Positions 1 through 8,527 of a stretch of 64,000 bases of DNA are shown here, in pieces (position 1 is the stretch's first letter; each line of letters starts with the position of its first letter). A model generated the notes under the pieces. The model was not told the origin of the DNA. It ran no database searches and saw only the letters and a list, made by a program, of their open reading frames with translations. The stretch is from contig NZ_BEDT01000003.1 in NCBI RefSeq assembly GCF_002260845.1, forward strand, positions 248,001 through 312,000, read 5' to 3'. The position numbers and the translations under genes are program-made. This DNA is from Pseudolactococcus reticulitermitis. GTDB lineage: Bacteria; Bacillota; Bacilli; Lactobacillales; Streptococcaceae.

Positions 1-59
1 TATTTTTTTGAGGACTATTTTTTGATTTCATTACCTTCCATTATACGATACTTTTGCCT

Positions 60-92
60 AAAAAAAAACTGCCAACCTCGTTAAAAGTTAGC
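60..92 (-). terminator. Rho-independent terminator after the sortase gene
   Basis: Read on the minus strand, GCTAAC (92-87) pairs with GTTGGC (76-71, one G-U pair) and is followed by an uninterrupted T run (69-60). It lies about 30 bases past the sortase stop codon, so it closes the surface protein-sortase transcript. Confidence 0.75.
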
Positions 93-121
93 AATTTAAG
101 TTAAAGTTCAGGGGCTCAAGT

Positions 122-883
122 CTAAAGCGACTGTTTAGCCACAAAATTCGCCTGAATCACCAGCCGTTTCTCACCCACGACATCTGAACAGGTATAGAGG
201 GTCAGCTCTGCTTGCCCAGACTTATCCCCCATCGCCTGATAGGTCGCAAGAAAATTTCCCTGACCGTCATCCATCAAAATGTTGCTAATCTTAAAGCGAT
301 AACGCATCTGATCTGAATATTGGTCAATCATGATCTCATCACCCATTTTTAACTTCAATTTATCAGGCTCAATTGACCGTGTCAAATCAAAGCTATCATC
401 GTCATAAACTAAAAGCGGACTAAAATAATCCGTTGCCGATAAGTGGTTGCTGTGGGCAGATAAGACATAATTATTAAGACCTAAAATTTGATTTTTCTTA
501 TTGGTACAAGCATAAATCGCCTTATCAAAACCAGTGCCGTCTTCTTTGCCTCGACCTTTGACAATCGGTAAAGTCATGCCAACTTTATCGACAATCACCT
601 GACCAATCCTATCCAGACTTTCATCAAAATCAAGGTCTTCTTCTTGCATTGGAATGCGCTGATTTTTGACGATATCCGATATTTTTGAACTTGTTTGACG
701 CTCATGCGTCACAGAAGCGTCAGACCTTACCGTTTTAAGTGACGGATTTGTTTTTTGAGTCGTATCATTTTTAACCAGAAAAATGATGGTTGAGACCATT
801 ACCAGACTTGCAAGCACCAAAACTAGCGTACTCACGCGATTTTTAGCATTTTTATTTTTTCGGACTAATTGTCTTTCTGTCAC
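122..883 (-). CDS. Class A-type sortase
   Basis: Sortases are membrane transpeptidases that cleave a C-terminal sorting signal and join the protein to cell-wall precursor. This 253-residue protein has an N-terminal membrane segment (about 17-37) and a C-terminal catalytic domain. The sortase triad is visible: His144 in SAHSNH, Cys232 in TLYTCSD and Arg240 in GEKRLV. The start is GTG (883), with a modest GGGAAA ribosome site; no better in-frame start is seen. The gene lies about 100 bases behind a FIVAR-type surface protein on the same strand and shares its terminator, so that protein may be a substrate. The family is clear from the triad; class A rather than another class is inferred from the single N-terminal membrane anchor and overall size. 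Confidence 0.85.
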   Translation of the reverse strand: MTERQLVRKNKNAKNRVSTLVLVLASLVMVSTIIFLVKNDTTQKTNPSLKTVRSDASVTHERQTSSKISDIVKNQRIPMQEEDLDFDESLDRIGQVIVDKVGMTLPIVKGRGKEDGTGFDKAIYACTNKKNQILGLNNYVLSAHSNHLSATDYFSPLLVYDDDSFDLTRSIEPDKLKLKMGDEIMIDQYSDQMRYRFKISNILMDDGQGNFLATYQAMGDKSGQAELTLYTCSDVVGEKRLVIQANFVAKQSL

Positions 884-980
884 ATCGATTTCCCACTTTA
901 AATTTTATCTCTATAATGCTATTATATAATAAAAAACCAAGCAACAGCCAAACTGTTACTTCGTTTTTAACACGTCATGT

Positions 981-1862
981 TTAATCTGCTTTGCGAATTT
1001 TATAAGCGACAGATCCTAACATGGTTACCGCACTGACTGCCAAAAGTGCAAAAGGTGCCAATGTTGACGCTTTTTCAGTTTTTACCAAATTAGTTTTAGC
1101 TACCGCACCTTTAGGCGCTGATGTCGTTGGCAAATTGTTGGCGACTGTTGCCGTAGGTTGTGTCGTTGCACCCGCTACTAACAAGTCAATGCTTTGATTG
1201 ATTAATGCTGCATCGTGGTCAAGCGCTGCTTGAATTTCAGCGGCAGTTGTACCAGTCAGTCTTAGCAAGTAAACCAATTCGTCTGGTGTCAAACTTTCCA
1301 AATCAGCGATTTCTGCTGCATAGCTATTGACATCAAATGGTGCACCATCTCTATCAACTAAACTAGCTTTGAAGGCTGTCCATGACTCAGGCGTATAATC
1401 AGCTTGGTTCAAGGCTTTATAGCGCGCAATCGCTGCTTTGATAGCTGTGAAGTTAAGGCTTACAACTTCAGATTTTTTAACCAAAACAGTATCAATCGCT
1501 TCATCCAACTCCTTGGCAAATTGATTTAAATTACTTTGTACGTCTGAAATGCTTCTGCCGTTTTCTTTAATTTCTGAATCTGTTTGCGTTTTCATTTGTG
1601 CGACAGCCGTTTCAATTTGTTTAACTGTTGCATCCTCTTGTTTCAAAGTCTGCCATGAAGTCGCTGTATAATCAGCTTCATTCAGAGCATTATACTTAGC
1701 AAGCGCCGCATTCACTTGACTAAAATCAAGCGAATTTGACGATGCAGCTTGTGCCACGAGTGTCCCAGAAAAATCTGTCGGTGCAGCCACTGCTACTGCC
1801 CCAGTTAATGCAGTTGCAATTGTAACCGCTGCCAATACTTTTTTACATTTTGAAAATTCCAT
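981..1862 (-). CDS. Secreted FIVAR-repeat surface protein, probable sortase substrate
   Basis: This 293-residue protein has a signal peptide (about 7-40, ending AAS after VAQA), two repeats of about 80-90 residues beginning near 46 and 136, each with the pattern 'A-x-YxALNxADYTxxSW' typical of FIVAR (sugar-binding-like) surface domains, then a low-complexity linker and a final membrane segment (267-287) with a KIRKAD tail. A canonical LPXTG is missing; LPTTS (244-248) is the nearest match but sits about 20 residues before the membrane segment, farther than usual. The start was set at ATG 1862 because AGAGGAAG precedes it; a longer frame exists upstream without a ribosome site. It precedes the sortase gene on the same strand. 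The ligand is unknown. Confidence 0.75.
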   Translation of the reverse strand: MEFSKCKKVLAAVTIATALTGAVAVAAPTDFSGTLVAQAASSNSLDFSQVNAALAKYNALNEADYTATSWQTLKQEDATVKQIETAVAQMKTQTDSEIKENGRSISDVQSNLNQFAKELDEAIDTVLVKKSEVVSLNFTAIKAAIARYKALNQADYTPESWTAFKASLVDRDGAPFDVNSYAAEIADLESLTPDELVYLLRLTGTTAAEIQAALDHDAALINQSIDLLVAGATTQPTATVANNLPTTSAPKGAVAKTNLVKTEKASTLAPFALLAVSAVTMLGSVAYKIRKAD

Positions 1863-1936
1863 AACTTCCTCTTTTTCCCTTAAATTATTCCGATGCCAAA
1901 CTTTGTCTGACACAACCACCATATGATGTCCTAGGC

Positions 1937-2011
1937 TTACGAATCATCATACAAGTTGTGACTGCAACAAAAGACACCTCTCACCTTGACATGTGTTTGA
2001 TGATCACACAT
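1937..2011 (-). CDS. 24-residue Cys/His-rich leader peptide candidate
   Basis: A short frame begins at ATG 2011 behind AGAAAGGGGCAAGT, a better ribosome site than many genes here have. It encodes 24 residues with three Cys (including a CC pair) and three His, starting MCDHQTH and ending NLYDDS. A hairpin (TATGATG pairing with CATCATA, outer arm ACAAC/GTTGT) overlaps its last codons and the following bases, about 60 bases before the surface-protein start. This arrangement resembles an attenuator, but nothing shows that the peptide is made. Confidence 0.4.
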   Translation of the reverse strand: MCDHQTHVKVRGVFCCSHNLYDDS

Positions 2012-2535
2012 ACTTGCCCCTTTCTTTTTCAAAACTTAATCTATCAAGCCCCTCAACCTTAGATTACACGTTAAATTTCTCATGCTCACGCATAAGAGAT
2101 TACATGAATTATTTTAACAAAAAATTGCTCAAATTAAAAGGTTAAATCAAAAATTAAAGCATTTTTTTATTTTTAAAATCCCATAATTTCCTATTTTTTA
2201 TCTTTTTACAATGTCCGAAATTAAGGTTAAATAAAAATTTTAATCTTCAAGCCATGGCACATGATAGAAATCAACGTGGCGATATAGCGCAGCATCACTC
2301 CGTGCTGTACTATGTAATTCTCCCTAACCTACCCCTTTCTCTCACATTTTGATTGTCACACTAGTAACACCTTTGAAAGACTTAAAAGGTTACAGCTTTT
2401 TAAAATTAACTTCATTATATCACAGCTTAAATTTTACGTCGCCTCTTTTTTTACCTCCATTAAGAAAAAAAAAACGGTATTTTGAAAATTTTTAAGTCTG
2501 TTCTAAGATAGCGTTCTTAAACGCCTTGAACACTC

Positions 2536-2565
2536 AAAAACCATCGCCCGTAAGCAATGGTTTTT
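2536..2565. terminator. gpmA terminator
   Basis: AAAACCATTGC and GCGATGGTTTT form a perfect GC-containing stem with A and T runs at both sides, so it can work in either direction. It begins only a few bases after the gpmA stop codon (minus strand). Confidence 0.8.
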
Positions 2566-2570
2566 ATCTA

Positions 2571-3266
2571 TTATTTGTCTTCTAAGTAATATTGCGCAGT
2601 TTTGTTCAAGTTATCGTCAAATTCGAATACCAATGGTGGGAAGTTTGGAATTTCGAATTTCAAGATTTCGTCAGCGCTCATTTTGTTGATGTGTTTGACG
2701 AGGGCACGAATTGAGTTACCGTGTGCACCAACGAAAACGTTTTTGCCATCTTTAAGTGCTGGTGCGATTTGGTCTTCCCAGAAAGGCAACGCACGTTCAA
2801 GTGTCAACTCAAGGTTTTCAGCATCTGGGACGATTGAATCTTCAAGGTGTGCATAACGACGGTCACCATGTGACGTGAATTCAGCATCGTGAGCCATTGG
2901 ATCTGGGCTGACGTTGTATGACCGACGCCAGATGAGGACTTGATCATCACCATATTGAACAGCTGCGTCAGCTTTGTTAAGACCCGTCAAAGCACCATAA
3001 TGACGCTCGTTCAAACGCCAAGATTTTTCAACTGGCACCCAAAGTTGGTCAGAATATTCAAGGACATAGTTAGTTGTTTTGATCGCACGTTTAAGAACTG
3101 ACGTGAAAGCGATATCGAATTCGATACCCGCTTTTTTGATTAACTCACCAGCTTTTTTGGCTTCTGCAACACCTTGCTCAGCAAGATCGACGTCAGCCCA
3201 ACCCGTAAAGAGGTTCTTTTCGTTCCATTCAGACAAGCCGTGGCGTGCGAATACTAATTTTACCAT
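2571..3266 (-). CDS. gpmA: 2,3-bisphosphoglycerate-dependent phosphoglycerate mutase
   Basis: The enzyme interconverts 3- and 2-phosphoglycerate in glycolysis through a phosphohistidine. The 231-residue length is normal for the cofactor-dependent family. The phosphorylated-His motif is at the N-terminus ([12 protein letters not shown]), ERHYGALTG in the middle, and [10 protein letters not shown] carries the second catalytic His. The start is ATG 3266 behind CAGGAGAAATT; the frame is open 25 codons further but with no ribosome site. It has its own terminator and a probable promoter with a TAAAAT -10 near 3395, inside two near-direct copies of AAAAATAGTGxAAAAT (about 3396-3438). Confidence 0.95.
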   Translation of the reverse strand: MVKLVFARHGLSEWNEKNLFTGWADVDLAEQGVAEAKKAGELIKKAGIEFDIAFTSVLKRAIKTTNYVLEYSDQLWVPVEKSWRLNERHYGALTGLNKADAAVQYGDDQVLIWRRSYNVSPDPMAHDAEFTSHGDRRYAHLEDSIVPDAENLELTLERALPFWEDQIAPALKDGKNVFVGAHGNSIRALVKHINKMSADEILKFEIPNFPPLVFEFDDNLNKTAQYYLEDK

Positions 3267-3469
3267 GTTTTTAATTTCTCCTGTAAGATATTGCGTTTTG
3301 ATTGACTTGCCAAATTGTGCTAGATGACGCTTAACCGTCACATGACCAAGCAGCTAGAGTAGATCAAAACGCAAATGATTTTAAAACAATACCCTATTAT
3401 TTTACACTATTTTTGTGTGATTTTCCACTATTTTTAAACTGTATTTTCATGATTTTTTCAAGACTTGTC

Positions 3470-4375
3470 TCAAAATTTATTCTGCTCAAAATAATTTTCC
3501 AGACTGCGTTTATAAGATTTGGCAACTTCTGATAAGACCTGACCTTTTTTCTTGATAAAAATCAGCGTGTTAGCATTGCCATCCTCTAATGGAATCACTC
3601 GGATACCATGGACACTTTCCTTATCAATAAAGCCAGACCCTGTAGCATAGGCATCTGTCCGTTCCAAGATCCCATTAAGCGACGCGCGGTCAGTCACATT
3701 ATAAATCTTGGTATTTTCAAAAGTTTCAACCAAATCTTCCGAGTAATAGAGAAACTGTTCATTTTCTTGCGTAAATCGTGCCCGGCTTAAATGTCTCAGG
3801 TCTTCATTGGTCACAAAATCTTTGTCCGCCAAAGGATGCGATTGACGCAAATAGATATGCGTTTTAAAGGTCATCAACTCTTCAAAGTCAAGGTCCAATT
3901 TTTCCAACATCCGCGTGATGCCTAGACGGTTGTGGTTATTTAAGTAAGCAATGCCAACATCAGACAGACCGTCAGACACCTCACTCAAAATGTTATAGGT
4001 TGTCGATTCAAAGAGTCGAATATTTTTAATTTCAGGATTTTTTTCAGAAAACTCGACAGAGACCGGTGCCAAAAAATCATAATGCTGACTGGCGACAGAA
4101 AAGCTATGTGGCATGGCAGTTGGCGCTAAATACTTAGCTTCAAAGGTATCGAAATCACGCAAAACGCTCTGAGCCTGTTCATAGAAACGCTCTCCAGAAA
4201 TCGTCAGATTGACCCCTGTATTCAGGCGCTCAAAAATCTTGAACCCTAATTCCGTTTCAAGGTCTTTCACTGCGATGGACATTGACGGCTGGCTGACATA
4301 GAGCTGCTCACTGGCCTCTCGAAATGTCCCTGTATTAGCGATGGCGACGACATATCTTAATTGCTTAATATTCAT
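3470..4375 (-). CDS. LysR-family transcriptional regulator
   Basis: The 301-residue protein has the N-terminal winged helix of LysR regulators (MNIKQLRYVVAIANTGTFREAS, helix-turn-helix about residues 18-37) and a C-terminal effector-binding domain. It resembles the lactococcal FhuR/CmbR-like group that controls methionine and cysteine supply, which would fit the metQNI operon 1 kb away, but this assignment comes from memory of the family and is only suggestive. The start ATG 4375 has TTGGAG at good distance. Its promoter carries a perfect 11-bp inverted repeat, so autoregulation is likely. Confidence 0.8.
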   Translation of the reverse strand: MNIKQLRYVVAIANTGTFREASEQLYVSQPSMSIAVKDLETELGFKIFERLNTGVNLTISGERFYEQAQSVLRDFDTFEAKYLAPTAMPHSFSVASQHYDFLAPVSVEFSEKNPEIKNIRLFESTTYNILSEVSDGLSDVGIAYLNNHNRLGITRMLEKLDLDFEELMTFKTHIYLRQSHPLADKDFVTNEDLRHLSRARFTQENEQFLYYSEDLVETFENTKIYNVTDRASLNGILERTDAYATGSGFIDKESVHGIRVIPLEDGNANTLIFIKKKGQVLSEVAKSYKRSLENYFEQNKF

Positions 4376-4389
4376 ATTTACTCCAATAA

Positions 4390-4417
4390 AAAGTGTATAA
4401 CTCATATTATACACTTT
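4390..4417 (-). promoter_or_regulatory. Promoter with perfect palindrome ahead of the LysR gene
   Basis: AAAGTGTATAA, six bases, then TTATACACTTT: perfect 11-bp arms. On the minus strand one arm includes the likely -10 TATAAT, so a bound protein would cover the promoter. LysR-type sites often have this dyad form, which suggests autoregulation. A terminator role for an upstream transcript is possible but the stem is AT-rich. Confidence 0.5.
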
Positions 4418-4457
4418 TTTTACTTATTTATCAGTTAAATCTGCTGTTTGACAGATA

Positions 4458-4517
4458 CTACCTCTCAGGTGCATCTGACGCTAACTCCGCGTAAGCACAA
4501 ATATCAGTTTCCTTCAT
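4458..4517 (-). CDS. Possible 19-residue peptide downstream of the XRE gene
   Basis: ATG 4517 follows AGAGGAGTTTTCAG, a strong ribosome site, and the frame runs 19 codons (starts MKETDIC, ends DAPER). It starts 24 bases behind the XRE regulator on the same strand. The peptide is acidic and not membrane-like. Without conservation data it may be a chance frame. Confidence 0.25.
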   Translation of the reverse strand: MKETDICAYAELASDAPER

Positions 4518-4541
4518 CTGAAAACTCCTCTTTACTCAGCT

Positions 4542-4823
4542 TTATGAAACAGATGGCTTTTGTTTTTGATTTTTCCACAGCTCACAGCTGTATTTTTCAC
4601 ACCATAGCTCGAAATCGGCTTCATCAGACTTAGTTTTCTTGATGAAAATCTCATCCACTTCAACGTTTAAGGCTTTGGCAATTTTGAAAGCCAAATCTAA
4701 TGACGGGTCATACTTATTATTTTCGACTGCATTGATCGACTGTCGAGTAGAATGCGTCAAACGTGCCAAGTCTTCCTGAGAAAATTTCATCGCCTTGCGC
4801 AATTTTTTGATATTATTCTCCAT
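4542..4823 (-). CDS. Small XRE-family helix-turn-helix regulator
   Basis: The 93-residue protein begins with an HTH of the Cro/CI type (residues 4-58: IKKLRKAMKFSQEDLARLTHS, RQSINAVENNKYDPS), ending LNVEVDEIF as in many lactococcal/streptococcal 'YozG-like' DNA-binding proteins. A strong AAGGAGGTTCC site precedes ATG 4823. In other genomes such genes often pair with a small membrane protein; none is seen here. Its target is unknown. The 400 bases upstream are non-coding and hold many hairpins. Confidence 0.8.
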   Translation of the reverse strand: MENNIKKLRKAMKFSQEDLARLTHSTRQSINAVENNKYDPSLDLAFKIAKALNVEVDEIFIKKTKSDEADFELWCEKYSCELWKNQKQKPSVS

Positions 4824-4921
4824 GGAACCTCCTTAATCTAGTTTATAAACCGCAACACCAGTCAACGCCTAAGCGATTGTTCAGCGACTAAGATTTTTTT
4901 CAAAAATCAAGTCTACTGTAC

Positions 4922-5029
4922 ATGGCGTGGCACCTAATGCGCTAAAGCGCTAAGTGACAATGGCAAATCGCCAAGGCACGTTGCCTCTAGCTTTTCCGTA
5001 AGCCACTAAAGTGGCAACGCCAATGCCAT
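4922..5029. ncRNA. Multi-hairpin, cloverleaf-like block (unknown RNA or repeat)
   Basis: An outer stem is closed by ATGGC/GCCAT plus TGGC/GCCA (4922-4931 with 5019-5029). Inside it lie four perfect hairpins in a row: GCGC-TAAA-GCGC (4939-4950), TGGC-aaatc-GCCA (4961-4973), AGGC-acgtt-GCCT (4974-4986) and GCCAC-TAAA-GTGGC (5002-5015). Such regular pairing is not expected by chance in 108 bases and I do not recognise it as a tRNA, 6S, SRP or RNase P RNA. It could be a structured RNA in the XRE leader (minus strand) or a palindromic repeat. Confidence 0.4.
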
Positions 5030-5042
5030 AGTGAAAAAGATA

Positions 5043-5079
5043 AATCACAGAACCGGCGTAAACGCCGAACCATGTGATT
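5043..5079 (-). terminator. Long hairpin, possible terminator of the met operon
   Basis: AATCACA pairs with TGTGATT around an inner CGGCG-TAAA-CGCCG hairpin. On the minus strand it is followed by TATCTTTTT, so it may end the metQ-metN-metI-msrB transcript about 150 bases beyond msrB. The TAAA loop matches two of the neighbouring hairpins, so it may instead belong to the same structured block. Confidence 0.4.
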
Positions 5080-5227
5080 ACCTATTTTCATACAGAGTTA
5101 AGCACGGTTTAACACCTTTTGTCTCTTAATTCTTAATTTCAGATGTCTTGTCAAAAGACCTTTAGATATTTTAATTGTAGTATAAATTCACAGTTTTGAC
5201 AAGGCATACAGTTCCATAGCTACTCAT

Positions 5228-5668
5228 TTAATCAAATAAAGCCAGATAGTCCGAGTAGCCCGCTTGAACCAAATCAGCTTTCGGAATGAAACGTAGCGCA
5301 GCTGAATTAATACAATACCGTAAACCACCTGTTTCTTTAGGGCCATCTTCAAAAACGTGCCCCAGATGGGAATCCGCATCAGCCGACCGAACTTCTGTTC
5401 TGTCTCTGCCAATAATAGAGCGGTCTAGCTTTTCAATGATTTCTAAATCATCAATGGGTTTGCTAAAAGCCGGCCAGCCACATCCTGCATCAAATTTATC
5501 CGTTGATGAAAACAGAGGTTTCCCCGACACAACATCAACAAAGATACCCTCTTGCCACCAATCATCATATTGGCCAGTAAATGGTCGCTCAGTTGCTGAC
5601 TCTTGCGTGACAGCATATGCTTCTGGCGTCAGACGTTTCTTGAGTTCTTTTTGATCGTATTTGGTCAT
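5228..5668 (-). CDS. msrB: Peptide-methionine (R)-S-oxide reductase
   Basis: MsrB reduces methionine-R-sulfoxide in proteins. The 146 residues show the family core: [15 protein letters not shown] and [11 protein letters not shown] with the catalytic Cys. The zinc-binding CxxC pairs of many MsrBs are absent, so this is the zinc-free form. AGGAGAGG lies ahead of ATG 5668. It is the last gene of a run with the methionine transporter (53 bases after metI), so methionine uptake and repair are probably made together. An msrA gene is elsewhere, at 45524. Confidence 0.93.
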   Translation of the reverse strand: MTKYDQKELKKRLTPEAYAVTQESATERPFTGQYDDWWQEGIFVDVVSGKPLFSSTDKFDAGCGWPAFSKPIDDLEIIEKLDRSIIGRDRTEVRSADADSHLGHVFEDGPKETGGLRYCINSAALRFIPKADLVQAGYSDYLALFD

Positions 5669-5720
5669 CTGGTTATCCCTCTCCTGTATCTCTAGATCTT
5701 CAACTTGACAGCATTTAAAA

Positions 5721-6398
5721 TTAACGCCCTTTAGACGCTGCTTTGACAGCTAAATTACCAAGCACTTGACTAATGAAAACAATCACCAACACAAAGACAA
5801 GGGATAAGAACGTCACATCACCACGCCCACGTTGGTAACCTTGTTGCAAGGCCATGGAGCCTAGACCCCCGCCCCCAACTGTACCAGCCATTGCCGTCAA
5901 ACCAATCAGATTAATCATCGTAAAACTTGACGCTCGAATAATCGACACTAAACCTTCTTTTAAGTAAACACGGTAAATAATCCCGAAATTTCCCACACCC
6001 ATGGCGCGCGCTGCCTCAACAACACCTGGATCCACTTCAAGCAAGGCATTTTGAATCTGACGGGCAAAAAAGGGAATCGTACCTAAAACTAAAGGAACTG
6101 TAACGGCTGCCGTGCCAACAGACGTCCCAACAATAAACCGTGTCACAGGCATAATCACTGCCAGTAAAATGATGAAAGGAATCGACCGCCCAATGTTCAC
6201 AAGCTTATCAAGAATCATGTAGATGAAACGCTGCGGTGTCAGACCATCTTCATCTGTCATCAGCAAAATCACACCCAAAATCAAGCCAAGAATACCCGCA
6301 ATAATTCCCGTGACAAAGGTCATCTCTAACGTTTCAAGCGTCGCTTGCCAAAAATCTGGCCACAAATCAGCTGCATTTGGAAAAAATTGATTAATCAT
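5721..6398 (-). CDS. metI: Methionine ABC transporter permease
   Basis: A 225-residue membrane protein with about five membrane segments and the permease signature [22 protein letters not shown] that docks with the ATPase. Its size and the motif [22 protein letters not shown] fit MetI (MetP) of methionine importers. It overlaps the end of metN by four bases (ATGA), showing translational coupling. Confidence 0.93.
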   Translation of the reverse strand: MINQFFPNAADLWPDFWQATLETLEMTFVTGIIAGILGLILGVILLMTDEDGLTPQRFIYMILDKLVNIGRSIPFIILLAVIMPVTRFIVGTSVGTAAVTVPLVLGTIPFFARQIQNALLEVDPGVVEAARAMGVGNFGIIYRVYLKEGLVSIIRASSFTMINLIGLTAMAGTVGGGGLGSMALQQGYQRGRGDVTFLSLVFVLVIVFISQVLGNLAVKAASKGR

Positions 6399-7444
6399 TT
6401 TGGCACCTCTGTTTCTTTTACTTCCCTGCGCTTGATTTCAGAAATCCGCACTTGACGTTCTACTAAATAAGTCGCAATCGCTTCTAGATCAGGCTGACTA
6501 CCATTTTCTCCCTCAAGCGTGACAATCATCGTGCCAATCGGCACATTTTGTAGAAACTCGATATTGCCATAGAGAATATCCGCCGTCACAGCAAACCGCT
6601 TGTAAAGCTCGATAATCACTGGCTCAGTCGCATTTGAAAATTTGAGTTCATAAACTGGTTTATCTGTATGTGCTAACAATTTCTTCTCAGCCTGCTCGAC
6701 ATGCGTCGCCGTTCTGATGAAATCACGCGTCAAATCCGCTTGAGGCGCATTGAAAATATCAATCACATCGCCACGCTCAATGACCCGACCATTTTCCATG
6801 ACCGCCACCTTATTACAAATTTCCTTGACCACCTGCATCTCATGGGTAATGATAACAATGGTGATGCCAAGTTTTTCGTTGACCTCTTGGAGCAACTCCA
6901 GGATTGACAAGGTTGTCTTTGGATCGAGAGCAGACGTCGCTTCGTCACAAAGTAAAATTTTAGGGTCATTGGCAAGCGCTCTAGCAATCGCCACACGCTG
7001 CTTTTGACCACCCGATAATTGGCTTGGATAGGCATCTTTTTTGTCTAAAATGCCGACAAGTGCCAATAAATGTGCCACTTTAGCTTCAATTTCAGATTTA
7101 CTCAAGCCTGACCCTTTTAAAGGGAAAGCAACGTTATCCGAAATCGTCCGTGATGCCATCAGATTGAAATGCTGAAAAATCATCCCAATTTTTTTACGTT
7201 CTTCACGCAAGTCACGTTTAGACAAGGTCACTAAATCTTTGCCCTCGATGCTGACTTGACCTTGTGTTGGTTTTTGGAGGAGGTTAATCACTCGAACAAG
7301 CGTTGATTTTCCTGCACCCGAATAGCCGACAATCCCGTAAATATCCCCTTTGTCAACTTTCAGTGACACATTATCCACCGCCACAACGTCGCGATCTTTC
7401 TGTGTAAATTTTACACTAATCTCTTTTAAATTTATCATATCCAT
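6395..7444 (-). CDS. metN: Methionine ABC transporter ATP-binding protein
   Basis: The 349-residue ATPase has Walker [10 protein letters not shown], the signature [15 protein letters not shown], Walker [13 protein letters not shown] and the switch His in IITHEM. The C-terminal 100 residues form the NIL/ACT-like domain that senses methionine in MetN proteins ([18 protein letters not shown]). The start is ATG 7444 or ATG 7438 ([11 protein letters not shown]); the ribosome site is weak for both. It lies between metQ and metI. Confidence 0.93.
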   Translation of the reverse strand: MDMINLKEISVKFTQKDRDVVAVDNVSLKVDKGDIYGIVGYSGAGKSTLVRVINLLQKPTQGQVSIEGKDLVTLSKRDLREERKKIGMIFQHFNLMASRTISDNVAFPLKGSGLSKSEIEAKVAHLLALVGILDKKDAYPSQLSGGQKQRVAIARALANDPKILLCDEATSALDPKTTLSILELLQEVNEKLGITIVIITHEMQVVKEICNKVAVMENGRVIERGDVIDIFNAPQADLTRDFIRTATHVEQAEKKLLAHTDKPVYELKFSNATEPVIIELYKRFAVTADILYGNIEFLQNVPIGTMIVTLEGENGSQPDLEAIATYLVERQVRISEIKRREVKETEVPK

Positions 7445-7571
7445 TATTTTACCATTTTCTGAGCCAATCTGTCGCCCTTTTTTACAAGCCTACCGTCATT
7501 CGCTCCCCAAGCAAAAAGCCTGAGTCTCAAACTCAAGCCTTAGACACTAACGGTATGACATTTGACACGTC

Positions 7572-8414
7572 TTATTTTGCGCCATCCCAAGCTGGGTAGT
7601 CGTTTGTTTTCTCAATCAATTTCGCAATTTCTGGCGTTTGATAAGCTTTGACGATTTTCTTGAAGTCTTCCTTGTTTTTATCTGCTTTACGAACAGCGAT
7701 GACGTTTTTATAGAGATTGCTGACCTTGTCAAGATGATCCGTATCAATATAAATCGCTGATTTTTTAGGCGTTGTATGCAATTGATCCGTCACAAAGTTT
7801 GTATTGATGAATGCCGCTGTGACATCAGGTAACGTCGAAACCAATTGGTCAGCTTGAATTTCTTTGATTTTGATTTTGGTGTTATAAGTTTCAATGTCCT
7901 TCACTTCTGGTGAATCAGGCGCATCTTTTTTAAGTTTGATAATATCAAGTGCCACAAGCGCTTGAAGGGCGCGCCCCCCATTCGTTGGGTCATTTGGAAT
8001 CGCAACCGTATCGCCATCTTTCAAGTCTTTGGGATCTTTAATTTTTTCAGAGTAAAGCCCAAATGGCGAAATCAACGTATAACCAATATAAGTCAAATCC
8101 TGTTTATTTTCTTTATTATAGTTATTCAAGTAAGCCACGTGTTGGAAACTGTTCAAATCAAGTGAGCCATCCGCAAGCGCTGGGTTTTCTTCCGTATAAC
8201 CACTAAATAATTTCACGTCAATTTTAATCTTGTCAGCTTTCAAGGAATCGCTAACTTTTTCCCAGATTTCTTTTTGTTGGTCACTTGTCACACCGACAAC
8301 ATAGGTTTTAAAGCCATCTTTGCTCGCCCCCTCTTTTTTCGCACCACAAGCTGCGAGTGTCCCGACTGCCAAGACAGCGACAAGTGCTGTTAAAACTTTA
8401 GTCCATTTTTTCAT
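7572..8414 (-). CDS. metQ: Methionine-binding lipoprotein
   Basis: The 280-residue NlpA/MetQ-type protein has a lipoprotein signal peptide with lipobox LAAC (Cys23), then the binding domain (GVTSDQQKEIW, NPALADGSLDLNSFQH, PNDPTNGGRALQAL). It captures methionine outside the membrane for MetNI. The start was put at ATG 8414 behind GGAGGAAG; the frame is open five codons further. It is first in the metQ-metN-metI-msrB order. The 110-base upstream gap has an ACTAAT-C-ATTAGT palindrome and a TATACT -10 but no S-box or T-box. Confidence 0.93.
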   Translation of the reverse strand: MKKWTKVLTALVAVLAVGTLAACGAKKEGASKDGFKTYVVGVTSDQQKEIWEKVSDSLKADKIKIDVKLFSGYTEENPALADGSLDLNSFQHVAYLNNYNKENKQDLTYIGYTLISPFGLYSEKIKDPKDLKDGDTVAIPNDPTNGGRALQALVALDIIKLKKDAPDSPEVKDIETYNTKIKIKEIQADQLVSTLPDVTAAFINTNFVTDQLHTTPKKSAIYIDTDHLDKVSNLYKNVIAVRKADKNKEDFKKIVKAYQTPEIAKLIEKTNDYPAWDGAK

Positions 8415-8450
8415 ATCTTCTTCCTCCAAAATTTGCTATTCAAATTAGTA

Positions 8451-8470
8451 ACTAATCATTAGTATACCAC
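8451..8470 (-). promoter_or_regulatory. metQ promoter with small palindrome
   Basis: Minus strand TATACT (8467-8462) looks like the -10, and the perfect ACTAATxATTAGT dyad (8451-8463) directly follows it, where a repressor or activator could act. No clear -35 is seen, which suggests that an activator (for example a LysR protein) is needed. Confidence 0.35.
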
Positions 8471-8527
8471 TAACTTGACCAACCTCGTCTTATCAATTTT
8501 TTATAACAGACTTCAAATTTTTCTATA

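Larger units (their letters stand above)
1863..2570. other. Intergenic region between gpmA and the surface protein
   Basis: Apart from the leader-peptide candidate at 1937-2011 and the gpmA terminator, this 700-base AT-rich stretch holds no frame I can support. A minus-strand TAAAAT-like -10 lies near 2120, and a second AG-rich ribosome-site-like run (AGAAAGGGG) occurs near 2335 without a following start codon. I see no tRNA or known riboswitch here. Confidence 0.4.

Noticed and set aside
4922-5079. CRISPR array or tRNA
   Set aside because: The hairpins differ from each other, have no regular spacers, and the outer fold lacks tRNA features such as the T-loop GTTCGA.
8415-8527. S-box, T-box or SMK riboswitch before metQ
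   Set aside because: The gap is only about 110 bases and lacks the conserved cores of these elements; only a small palindrome is present.
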